DNA from: Chondrosia reniformis
Lineage: Eukaryota > Porifera > Demospongiae > Chondrillida > Chondrillidae
DNA: 64,000 nt
Assembly (NCBI GenBank): GCA_947172415.1
Contig: OX359189.1
Span: forward strand, 8,012,501-8,076,500
Reading direction: 5' to 3'
Shown piece after piece: positions 37,601-48,000 of this stretch (positions are counted from its first letter, which is position 1; each line of letters starts with the position of its first letter). The notes beneath the pieces were generated by a model. It had not been told where the DNA came from. It made no database searches and saw nothing but the letters and a program-made list of their open reading frames with translations. The position numbers were made by a program, and so were the translations under genes.

Positions 37601-39513
37601 CGCATGCAGACGAAACACGATGCAGTATAAATCGATAAAAAATTGCTCTCTCTTCTTCTTGAACAGCATTAAAACGTAGAATACGTGTTCTTCTAGCGAT
37701 ATTCCTTGCCATCAGTGAACGTTTACGTTCCATACGTCTTCTTCGTAGCCACAATAGAACGAATACAACGATAAAAGCAAGCCGAAAATTTTCGTACGCC
37801 ATCTTGATCTGATACGCTACACGAGTAAATACTACTAACAAAATCGTCTTGTGAACGGAAACCGAGTTCGACCCGGATTAAGCTAACCCGGGTTCGACCC
37901 ACTTTCGATGCCCATGTGAAAACGGTATTAAACATCTCGGCAAATAATTTTTCTGCAAAAGCTGCCGAAATTCTTGCTTCGGGATTAGAAAAGAGTAGCT
38001 TGCTATCCTTCAGTCTAGTCGCGACTCAACTGGACAGCCACGACCGCACTATTGGAACGGAAGGAGCCAATCATTTTGCTAGCTATTTGAAGAAGAATCC
38101 AAGTCTGCAATCTTTTTGCTTGAAACAGAACGATGTTACTAATGAGGGCCTATTTGCTATCTTGGACGGATTAAGATTCAATACTCACTTGAAGGAGTTG
38201 GATCTCAGCTCGAACCCGTTCGATAGCCATTGTGCACCGGCACTGAGTCATTTTCTCAAACACACTACCACTCTACGACTGCTAAGCCTTAATGACATAG
38301 CTAGGCTAGGTGACACTGGCATTCGTGAGCTAGCACAAGGAATTGCAAGCAATTCCAGTTTAAAGATTCTTAGCTTGAAATCCTGTTCGATTGCCTCTGT
38401 TGGAGGAAGGCATCTCTCATCTGCCCTCTCTCATAACTCCAGTATAGAGAAGCTTTATCTTTCTGGCAATTATGGATGGGGCTCTGGTGCAACTGATATT
38501 CTTTGCAGGGTATTAAAAGCCAATTCTCAGGTCAGAACCTTGCACCTTTCCAACTGTGGGATCGGTGATGAAGGAGCTGTCTATATGGCAGATCTGCTCA
38601 GAATTAATACAACCCTGCTGGATGTATCATTGAAACAAAATGAGATCACGGATGCTGGTGGTATTCATTTGGCAGGTGCTATTGCCAATAACAGGTGAAA
38701 TAATGAGCACACAATTTCCATGTACCCTGACTTTTAGATGCATTTACAATCATAGCAATGTAAATCATAAGACAAGCTAGCTATAGATATTACACAATTC
38801 TCTTTAATTTTGTCCCTGCACTGGTGACCTATATACTTGTTCTATACATTAATATTTGCCTGTTTTGCCAACTATACTAGGTATACTAGGTATACGTACA
38901 GTGAGAATTTAAGTAGTAGAAAATGGAATGATATTTTCATAATATTAACATCATGCAGCCTGTACAACTTGGTTACAGAAACAGCACAAAATATTTGTTC
39001 ACTGTTTGTTATGACCAGGGATATCCACCCACCAAAATATTTGTGGTTTTAAATGTGTAATCAGTATATTGTAATTTTACTGAAAATTAGTTGGATAAGC
39101 TACTCCCTTGTAATAGAATAGTAATTTAAGAATGCTACTGTATGTTGTATTTGCCACCCCTCCACCTTGTGATAATTTCTAAAAGAGACCATCTAGTATC
39201 GTTTCTAACTCACATTGTTTTTTCTATTAGTTCACTAATGAAGCTTTCATTGGAAGGAAACAGATTTGGAGAAAATACAATGAGAGAGTTTGCAAATTCT
39301 TTGAAAACCAACTCGTCTCTTTTGCAATTTAATGTTGACCAAATGTCAGCTGAGTATGTTGACGGAAATAGTATCAGTCTTAACGTTCTTCTCTGTAAGA
39401 ATGCAGAACTAATGAAGACAAGAAAGGAAATGAAAGATTTACAACTTGAATGTGAAGAATTGAAAATGAAAAATGCAAAATTGAAAGCTGAACTATCAAA
39501 TTTGATGAATTAG
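34613..39513 (+). CDS. RNI-type leucine-rich repeat protein with C-terminal coiled coil, split by a Harbinger insertion
   Basis: Coding segments 34613-35101, 37931-38694 and 39231-39513. Without the transposon (35102-37927 plus one TTA duplicate) the first two form one continuous exon and the protein is 510 residues. N-terminal ~110 residues are unassigned; then come repeated RNI/NLRC-like LRR units of about 28 residues (LKELDLSSNPFDSHCAPALS, LKILSLKSCSIASVGGRHLS, VRTLHLSNCGIGDEGAVYMA, LMKLSLEGNRFGENTM). The last ~40 residues are a Lys/Glu/Leu-rich coiled coil (KDLQLECEELKMKNAKLKAE). Probably a cytosolic scaffold. There is no other frameshift or stop, so the gene was intact until the insertion, which falls inside an LRR (LQHL|NISANNF). 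In this allele the product would be truncated within the element unless it is spliced out. AATAAA lies at 39609. A neighbour at 40296 on the same strand has similar LRRs. Confidence 0.85.
35271..36452 (+). CDS. Harbinger ORF1: Myb/SANT (trihelix)-like DNA-binding protein
   Basis: 393 residues from AAGATGGCGG at 35271; an upstream in-frame ATG at 35082 lies outside the transposon and is unlikely to be used. Residues 1-110 form a Myb_DNA-bind_4/trihelix-like domain (RTWTDDEVTALLSIWSEE, FRQIAEELERKGFHRDFKQC, KIKALKKTYKSA). The middle is a low-complexity array of about 19 six-residue PGPSTQ/TGSSTQ units encoded by an 18-base repeat (35755-36085). Then come a basic stretch (KKRKLTKLDRVEK), a Glu/Gln/Lys coiled coil and a Pro/Met-rich acidic tail. 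In PIF/Harbinger elements this kind of protein helps transposase enter the nucleus and bind the ends. It is convergent with ORF2, 75 bases apart. Confidence 0.92.
   Translation: MAERGRTWTDDEVTALLSIWSEESIQQQLLGAVRNVVPFRQIAEELERKGFHRDFKQCRDKIKALKKTYKSAIDRLRTSGIGVESDDDLEDHNIYVNFKWFWELHFVMRRRAVVNPPSLLDTSQFSSQLSPGGSSFDGTEDTTILQTPAASPIATQQPESSMQPGPSTQPGPSTQPGPSTQTGSSTQPGPSTQTGSSTQPGPSTQTGPSTQPGPSTQTGPSTQPGPSTQPGPSTQTGPSTQPGPSTQTGPSTQPGPSTQSGPSTQPGPSTQQRPSKKRKLTKLDRVEKSNKVMMETFVAAQERSRQEMMKLEQDRMKWEQEQAKKAEEKEERFMSLMKDMLTMLMPAPPPVMPHLPVPHPVPGVPWQLQDYPPGPMMGYPAVNDHADDGEDEE
35755..36085. repeat. 18-bp coding minisatellite (PGPSTQ repeats)
   Basis: Unit GGGCCATCCACGCAACCG with A/C and T/C variants, about 19 copies, in frame in ORF1. 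All three antisense frames are also open over it, which produces spurious long reverse ORFs. Confidence 0.95.
36528..37802 (-). CDS. Harbinger DDE transposase
   Basis: 424 residues starting at AAGATGGCGT (37802), which mirrors the ORF1 start context; an ATG 13 codons upstream is less likely. An N-terminal hydrophobic/basic stretch is followed by a helix-turn-helix region (LTVEQRLAICLWRLGTNIEY, ISHLFGVGISTVCRVVHDV) and the DDE_4 (HARBI1-type) nuclease core. The first Asp is in GAIDGSHIPI, the second in GWPGSVHDARVLANSRLY, and the Glu in VVENAFGRLKGRWR; LGDPAYPL between them is also typical. All catalytic residues are present and the frame is open, so the enzyme is probably active. It cuts and pastes the element at TTA-type sites with ORF1. 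Confidence 0.95.
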   Translation of the reverse strand: MAYENFRLAFIVVFVLLWLRRRRMERKRSLMARNIARRTRILRFNAVQEEERAIFYRFILHRVSSACVSRRMHWSKRRNQSFLENIAGNWSDKEWKQNFRISRSTFQFLCQQLKPYLQRQHVVRKPLTVEQRLAICLWRLGTNIEYRTISHLFGVGISTVCRVVHDVCGVIVQHMAPMYIDIPTGEGLRNIVDGFFSKWGFPQCIGAIDGSHIPIIAPKENPLDYYNRKGYHSTILQALVSHDYRFLDVYVGWPGSVHDARVLANSRLYRKCESEIFLPNWTRTLCGTPIPLVILGDPAYPLKSWLLKPFSDTGLTRKQRKFNYQLSRSRVVVENAFGRLKGRWRSLMKRNDNDIKSVPTLVTACCVLHNLCEIQGDTCEEEWIQRISNIEREEITHVSTSSAATVSTTGQNIREALCDYFDTV

Positions 39514-40295
39514 AATTCACCATATGTACACTTTTTCATTGACAGTGTGTGTAACTGGTAGTGTACTTTTTACCTCATTTTATACTCCTTCATGTGTGTA
39601 TGTCAAATAATAAATCAATGTGATAGGTGATGCATCGTCTGGTTTGTATCATGGTATACATAGCTCCAGTTGAAGTAGGTGACTCCCATTTTTCTGTCTG
39701 TTTACATAAGGACACCCACGCATACAAGTAACATGGGCGTGTACATTAAAAATGGCTATAGCAAAGTCAACACCCATCTAGGCTCTGTTCGTCAGGATAT
39801 TCACAGCATCTGTTTTTCCTCACTTACATTGCCTGTTTGATACATAAAGGTAAGTCGGTCTACTATTGTCATTAAGAAGATGCGATGCTTTTAGTTAGCT
39901 CATTTGCTTTTTAATTTTGCAGTGACCTTCTAAGAAATGTATGTTGCATTTTTATATAATTTCTCGGATATTTACGTACCATATTTAGCTACTTGTACTC
40001 CCATTTTCATCCATTTATTATATTGCATCAGGTCTTGTAAATCTCTTTGCCGCCCCTTTTTGCGTCCTTTGTGCCGTACTGCATGATCGGTTTCGAATTT
40101 TTAATTTCGAAATCTTTTTATGTTTAACGTACAGTATTAAAATAATAATGACAAAGAGAATACATGTAACTGATATCATGAGTTCAGAAAGAGATATTCT
40201 AATTTAATTTCCTTATTCCAATTTTATCCACCCATCTATCTATCTATCTATTTGCTAACTATCTATGTATTTAAATTCCATAAAGTTTTGTAGTC
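39514..40295 (+). other. Intergenic region between two LRR genes
   Basis: 780 bases between same-strand genes. Contains the poly(A) signal AATAAA at 39609-39614 and a short (ATCT)n run before the next ATG. No further gene is seen. Confidence 0.6.
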
Positions 40296-42982
40296 ATGGG
40301 AACAGGAGGATCGAAAGAACTTGCTCTCGTGGAAGGTATTAAAGAGCAGCTTACCATTTCTAATGTCATCAGTCTCCAGGGCAACCATCTAGATGAGACT
40401 AGTGTTGGAGTTCTTAGTAGCATGCTGCGAGACCCTCATGTTAGGGGACGGGTTCGACACTTGAGAGTAGGTGGGTGTGGCATTAATGGGATGGGCCTGC
40501 AGAGAATAGCTGAAGCTTTGTGTATTGCTACTGAACCCTGCAAACTCAAGAGACTTGATTTGGTAAGTTGTATTTGCAATGTATTTCAGCATGAGAGGTC
40601 ACTGGATATTGGCAATAAGTCCAGTGCACACCATACTATATATGTAGTTATAAGCAAGTGGAGCCTGCATGAAATGCCAGATATATATATTATATATGGA
40701 TGAATGTTAAAAATGCTCTAGTATTCAATTTAGCAGCCAACTGCAAACATCCTACAGCCTACCTACGTACGTACATGTAGGTACATACATGAAAAGAGTT
40801 TATAGCACATAAACCTGTGCTGGGCTATCAATGTAAATATTAAACACCACTGGATATTACGCCAACTAACCAAGTGACAATTGTCTACTTGGCTGGGGGA
40901 CCGAAGTCCTATTCAGTGGCAACCAGAGATGACCTCCCAGTCATCCAAGATGGCAAAAAATCATTAATGAACCACAGACAGCTGTTTCGCTCTCTTTAGG
41001 GCTCATCTGTGTGGTATACATTGGTAGCTGACTTGCGGTGGATTGATAAGCAGAGAACAGTCATCCATTTTCACTGGTTGCCACTGAATATGACCTTTTT
41101 CAACCAATCAGATGTATTTATCCCTAATTAAGAGTAAAAGTATTCAAAGTTATGTCCTGTTAATACAAGGTGTGGTGTAATCTATATTGCCACAAGATGG
41201 TCTCACCCCTTTGGGTGTTTATTTGGGAAGGTCTAGGAAACCAGACTTACTATTTTACATACAGTAGTTAGGTACGTAGTATACGTATGAGTATATACGT
41301 ATACGTATATCCTTAATATCACAGGTTTGTCAAAATATTCCTATTTGACATGTATTACACTATTGTCTCAACAGAGTAGAACTAGGAGATCTCAAGTTGG
41401 GAATCCACTGGGCAAGGAGGGAGCAAATTTTCTGGCTCTGGTAAGACTGTAACTGGTATGGATGTATGCACCTCATAACCTTTGAAGGAACTGCTGCTTT
41501 TGATGAATATTGTGAGTGAACAAGTTTTTTTGTAATTTTACATTTAGATCATATCCAGGGCTCCCTACCTGCAACACGTGATAGCTTCCAACTGCAACTT
41601 GGGTGATGAAGGAATGAAGCACATTGGAAATTCCCTTATAAACAATGGGCATCTTCTAACATTAGATTTAAGGTATTGGTTCCAAGATTTCCCATTTCAA
41701 TAATATATTGCATACATTAAAGCCCTTTTTTTAAAGGGGCTAAGGGCCCCTGAGAATGTGAAAACTGTCATTAGTTGTGGTCAAAGAGGTGTCTGCTCAT
41801 TGGAGAGTCGAGAGAAGCTTCATTGTAATGGCACATAAGGCAAATATGTATATATGAATTCAAATTAAAGTTTAGATGATAGATTTCTTCTAACTGTGCC
41901 AAATTTATGGTTCATCTTTAGTCTTTAAACGTCTAGAGATGCAGTTTATTTCTCGAGAATCACACATTTCAACCCAGGGGGGTAGTTGCTGAAGAAGACC
42001 TCCAGGGTTAATGGTCGGATTCTCAATAAACAAACCGCATCTCTAGACATTCAAAAGACTAAAGATGAACCATCTCAGATTAAAGTTTCTTGTAAAGTCC
42101 TTATGAAGAGATGAATTTCTTAATACAGTGATAATAAAATAAGTGAGGAAGGAGCACGTTTCTTGGGAAGAGCACTTGAGAGCAATTATCATCTCAAAGG
42201 ATTGCAGTTGTGGAAGAACAGGATCTTCCACACAGGTGCTGATGCCCTTGCCAAAGGACTTACGACCAACAGCACTTTGGAGTGGATTGGCCTAGGGTGC
42301 AACCAAATTGGAGATGCAGGAGCACTTGCCTTTGCTGAGCTGTTCCTCTCTGACCATTCTGCTTTAAAGTGGCTTGCTATTGGGGCTAATGGCATCACTT
42401 CGCAGGGAGCTAAACATCTTGGTATGGGATTGAGATCTTATAAGCCATCTGAACAGAAACAAGCTATGAATAGCTTACGCGAACTTCAGAGTCAAAATCC
42501 TTCAAAAGCAGATCCTCCTTTGAATCGACTAAGAAGAGAGACATTAAAATCAAGTAGTGAAAGCTCTTTGTCACATGCAGGGTCCACTCAAGAGTACACA
42601 GTTAATCAGTCACTGATCGATGGTTAGTAAAGACTGTCCACATTGGAACAGTCATATTACTGTATGATTGTGGTACGTATGTATCCACATTATCTAATGT
42701 GAACAGTTGAGAGGTATGCAAATAATTCCACGCTGTCTGTGTCAAAGAAACAATTTACTTTAAATACATACAATTCAAATATTGTCCCGTATCTCTGCCA
42801 TTTTAGCTGAAGTAGAAAATGAAGAAGATGCTGAAGCAATCTGTTCCAACTTGGAGTCACTTGGCCTTGGTGGCAATGCAATAACAGATGATGGAATAGT
42901 AGCGCTATCAGAAGCTTTAGAATCAAATTTTAGTGAGTATATTGTGTAGTCTGTTATCAATAATTGTGCCTTACATATTTGT

Positions 42983-43013
<31 letters not shown>

Positions 43014-44952
43014 CTTTCATTTTACATGTTTCAGTATATTTTATGAATAATTAAATCAAAGTGATAGTCTAACCACAAGTAATCATTCATGTATTTTGAT
43101 TGCAGAATTACAGAGCCTTGGTCTTGCTGATAATTGCATTGGTAATAAAGGTGCTAAGGTATTAGCAGAACTAATCAGGAAGACAGCCACTTTGAAGAGA
43201 TTAGTTCTCAGTGGGAACACAATTAAGGATGAAGGTGCCAGTCAAGTTGTGGCAGCTCTAACACAGAATATCTCATTAAAACAGCTCTTCATGGCAAACG
43301 TAAGTGCTCATCTACAAAAAAAAACATTTTATAAAGTATTTTAAAATGTTAGATTTTTAGTCTTATAATTCTCTGCAAATTTTATATACGTAAATAAGAT
43401 TTGTGTTTGTAGAAGTACGTATTAGTGTTCTACTTTATAGTTTTTCTGACTTTTGTAGAATCCTTTTGGGGATGCTGTGGTTAAGAGATGCATGGAGGTT
43501 TTAGGTCGACATAACGAATCACTAGAGAAACTTGATATTCATGGAACTCATGTTTCAAGGGAGTATATAGAAATGGTGAGTGCGTGGGTGAGTGAGTGAG
43601 TGAGTGAGTGAGTGAGTGATTGGGTGAGTGAGTGATTGGGTGAGTGAGTGAGTGGGTGAGTGAGTGAGTGGGTGAGTGAGTGAGTGAGTGGGTGAGTGAG
43701 TGATTGGGTGAGTGAGTGAGTGGGTGAGTGAGTGAGTGAGTGAGTGAGTGAGTGAGTGAGTGAGTGAGTGAGTGGGTGAGTGAGTGAGTGAGTGAGTGAG
43801 TGGGTGAGTGAGTGATTGGGTGAGTGAGTGAGTGGGTGAGTGAGTGAGTGAGTGAGTGGGTGAGTGAGTGAGTGAGTGAGTGGGTGAGTGAGTGAGTGGG
43901 TGAGTGAGTGAGTGAGTGAGTGAGTGAGTGAGTGAGTGATTGGGTGAGTGGGTGGGTGAGTGAGTGAGTGAGTGAGTGGGTGAGTGAGTGAGTGAGTGTG
44001 GGTGACTAGAGCTAAGTGGGTGGATGGACTAATAAGAAACAATCAGGGACATATTATGTAGGAAGAATATCTTTTGTGTATGATCTATTCAGTGCTTTAG
44101 TGGTGGAAGACCAATTTGTCTTTATTTATGTATAGTTCATCCTTAACTCAAAAGATACAGGAGTTTTGCGAGTGTTAGGCAGTGAACGAGTGCCAGCTAG
44201 TCTAGCTAGAGGTTTTGAGACACCTTCATCAGGTAATGTACTGGAACTGGCTTCAGTCATCCCAAGTGAATCAACAGACATGCCTCCAGTGAGTTTGTTA
44301 TATATTTTATATATACGTACATACATATGTAAATTATGGATTGGACATTATTTAGACTTCTTCCAATCGTAAGACTGGACTCTTTCTGGATCATCCTCAA
44401 AGCCAAGGTATGTCTGCCTTCTTTGGTTCTCTACCCCCTCCCGAAGAAACTGCACAAGCACTGGTAATGAAGAATAAGTCCAGAAAGGCCTCAATTAGCC
44501 AGATGTTCAGAAGAATGTCCAGAAGCAGTAGCTCCAAATTTAGGCAAGGAGAAGGTAAGCACTGCTGCCAAATACGTAAATAAATCGTTTTTATTAGTAA
44601 TAAGAATTGGTTAACACTTCCAAATGTAGACTTCTTTGTACCTACAATAAAATAGTAAGGCAAATGTTTTTATTATTATGTATGTGTTTGTATACAGATT
44701 TAGCCTTATGACATATCTATTCTAAATCATGAGGTTTAGAGTAGAAAAATGGTGATTTTAATGAATGCTTGCAAGAACATGTCTTCTTACTACCATAGCT
44801 TTAGTGTTGCAATATTAATATCTTTCTTTAGTGGCAGATATTTCAGGTGGTTATGAGAAATCCAACGTACAGCGCTCCAGCCAAGAGCACGGAGGTTCAC
44901 AGGTCAGTTTCTCAAATATTGATCTCCTAGCACCTCCAGGCTAGAAGCATGA

Positions 44953-45020
<68 letters not shown>

Positions 45021-48000
45021 GCCCCTGTCCAACCTCTCTTGTGGACAAGGCAACTGTTGGAGAGGTGTGTGTGTGCCCCGCCCCCAACCTATATAGAAAT
45101 GTTAATCAGTGCAGGTGTTTTCAATATGGGTAATAGGTTTATGTCTACTATATACAGTACACATACCATTGGTGGCATATGTATGTATAGGGAGTACAAA
45201 GAAGGCCATCGAGAGGGAGACAAATATATTCAAAGGTCAGTTTGACACTCTTGATATATGGAAGCGACAGATATGTTGACCTTTGCACATGAGAAGCAGA
45301 GACTAGATGTACCAGTGATGTCTCCACCTTTATCTACAGCCCTCCAAAGGAAAAGGTGTCTATGAGATGCAGACACTCAGTGAAGAAGGTTTCCAAGAGG
45401 ATATTCACACAAGACAGCCTAAGATGAGTACTACGCCATTTCAGACCAACACTTTGGTTGTAGGAGAAGGACTAAGTGACCCTGACTCAGACCAGATGCC
45501 TCACTCTCCTACTGACTCTGTAAAGAGATACATCATAACTGACAAAACTAAACATGGAGCACCTGATAATACAACTGAAAAATACAGAAAGCGAAGAGGT
45601 ATCAGCACTTCCATCCATGTGCATATACTGTATGTTATGAAAGATAAGTTTATTGGAGCTATCGGCAACAAAATTGAGCTAGATTGAACGTTTCGACCCG
45701 TAGGTCTTCATCAGCAGTATGTTATGTATATTAGTAGATGTGAATACAATATGATTCTATATGATTTGCTTATTAACTTTTATTTGAAGACATGTGGGGC
45801 AGTAATAAAAAAAGTCTTAAAAATAGATAGTACATGATTTAATGAAGCCAAAATTACATTGTTGATACTTTATTAGTTCAGTTAGTGTTTCTGCTATTTT
45901 CATCCAATTGCAAATGAATGCAATACAATTAATTCTGTATTCCTACTATATTAAAGAATAATTACCTGACTAGTTTTGTCATTACCATTAATGTTTGGTT
46001 TTAATTGTGACAGAAATAGATGATGTTCCACCAGTTGATGTGTCAGTGCATGTCATAGACCCAGTAAATGGTGCTGGTGGATTTGCATCTGCCGCTCCAA
46101 AGGAAATAAAACAGTCACTTTCGAGTGAAGAAGAACTTGAACCATTTGACCTAGAGGTCACTAGTGCACTTCGGAGGCCTTCCTCTGTTGGTAGAGATAC
46201 CAGTTTTGTTACAGGTCCTCCGAGTGTGTACATGGATGACATTAGGAGGCAGGATTCATTGGAACATGCACATATACCCAAACAGAACCACACCCACAGT
46301 TCTCGGAGTCATGTTAATGTTACTAGAGGTGCGTTGGATAGCACTTCTGAAGCTTATACCAGAGGAAAGGCTGAGGTGTATGTGAATGAAGAAGCTAGGG
46401 AAGATCATTTTAATGATCCTGCATTTGATGTAAGTCAATGTCTATGTGTGCATCCATCCACTCATTCACCCCCATAGCCATCCACCTAGCCACCTAGCTA
46501 CACCTTCACCCACCCATCCACCCACCTGTTACACCCATTAATCCACCTCTTACACCCATCCGCCCACCTCTCACACCCATCCGCCCACCTCTCACACCCA
46601 TCCGCCCACCTCTCACACCCATCCACCAACCTGTCACACCCATCCACCCACCTGTCACACCCATCTACCCACCTGTCACACCCATCCACCCACCTGTCAC
46701 ACCCATCTACCTGTTCTCTCCTTCTCCTGTACAGATCCCAAGGACTCCTAGTTTAAGAAGCTTAACTAAAGACAGGCCAAAGCCTCCACCAGGACGTCGT
46801 AGACCCACCAAACCTTCATCACTGCTTTCATCATTCAGCAGTGCTGACTACTCCAGGTCACCCTCAGACAGTATGTATGGTGGAGGTGGAGGTGGGATCG
46901 AGGGATGGAGAGGCAAAACAATAAACATACTATCAGAGAGTTAGTTGTGCCTTAAACCCATTTATGAATAATCGTGGTGATATTAAAACCAGAAATATCA
47001 GCACAAAAAGCGAAAGAGGCAATTGCTGGGAATCCAACTCAGGACATGTACAGTAGTTATGACCAACAGTGCAAACATCCTAGAATTGCCATAGCAATGT
47101 TTCATTCATGTTTGCCTCTAATGTATATCTAAAATTAAGACTTAGTACGTAATTAATCTGTATTCATATTAATTAAAGGCAATTCATATATCAAAATTCC
47201 TTAGCATAAGCTAACAATCAAAGACCCATGTGTGTATTGTGTATAGTTACACATGCACTCCATATACTACATACTATATACATATGTACCTTGTATGTAT
47301 ACAACTCTATATTATACTATATAATATATAGTATAGTATAATGGAATATATACTACATATGTACCTTGTATGTATACAACTCTGTATTAGGTGATTATGC
47401 CATTGTGAAGAATGAAAGGAGGCAGAGCTCACTGGACGATGAAGAATCAGTAATCAGTAGTGAAGGAATAGAAGATATAGATGCTGCGAGGCTACCACAA
47501 TTCAGGCAAAGCATTATGGCTGATGTCAAAAATGTTGGTAGCAGCGGTATAGTTGCCAAGAGTGTCCCGATTATGCATAGCGAGGTAACCATAGTAACCT
47601 ATAGGATTACCTTTAAATAGAGGAATATGATGCCTTACTGAACACATACTGATGTAAATAAGTGAAGCAATATTTTTAGACCATCCATGCTTACACATTA
47701 AATGTGGCAATTGTAGCTCAGTGTGTCAGAGCACTAGTAGTAGTAACCAGCTGTCCTGGATTTGATACCCAAGCAATTGTTTATTTTGTTTTCCCTCTTC
47801 ATGATGAGTGAACTTAATGTTGAAGCAATCTGTTTCCAATTACTAGGATCCTGAGCTTGCTTCAGTGTCTCATACAGATGGAAAACCACTGAAGGAACAG
47901 TGGGTGGGTTATGATAGCTATTACACACGTCTTAAGTCTCTATACACATACTTGTTCTCATTGTATGCACGGATGTACAGATCTGGCTTCTACATTATAG

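Larger units (their letters stand above)
35102..37927. mobile_element. Complete PIF/Harbinger DNA transposon, 2826 bp
   Basis: Terminal inverted repeats begin TACCGTTTTCACATGGGCAT at 35102 and end with the exact reverse complement at 37927; identity runs about 35 bases (to AAAGTGGGTCGAA). It is flanked by the 3-base target duplication TTA (35099-35101 and 37928-37930), the Harbinger hallmark. Inside are two convergent genes, the Myb/trihelix-like ORF1 (+) and the DDE transposase (-). Subterminal copies of GGGTCGAACCCGGGTTAGC lie at both ends and are probable protein-binding sites. Both ORFs are open and the ends intact, so it looks autonomous and recent. It sits in a coding exon of the LRR gene. 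Confidence 0.95.

Noticed and set aside
43548..44042. Long reverse ORF of Thr-His-Ser-Leu repeats
   Set aside because: Antisense reading of the GTGA satellite; no complexity outside the repeat.
46498..46689. Reverse ORF with DRWVDGC repeats
   Set aside because: Antisense of an intronic pyrimidine minisatellite.
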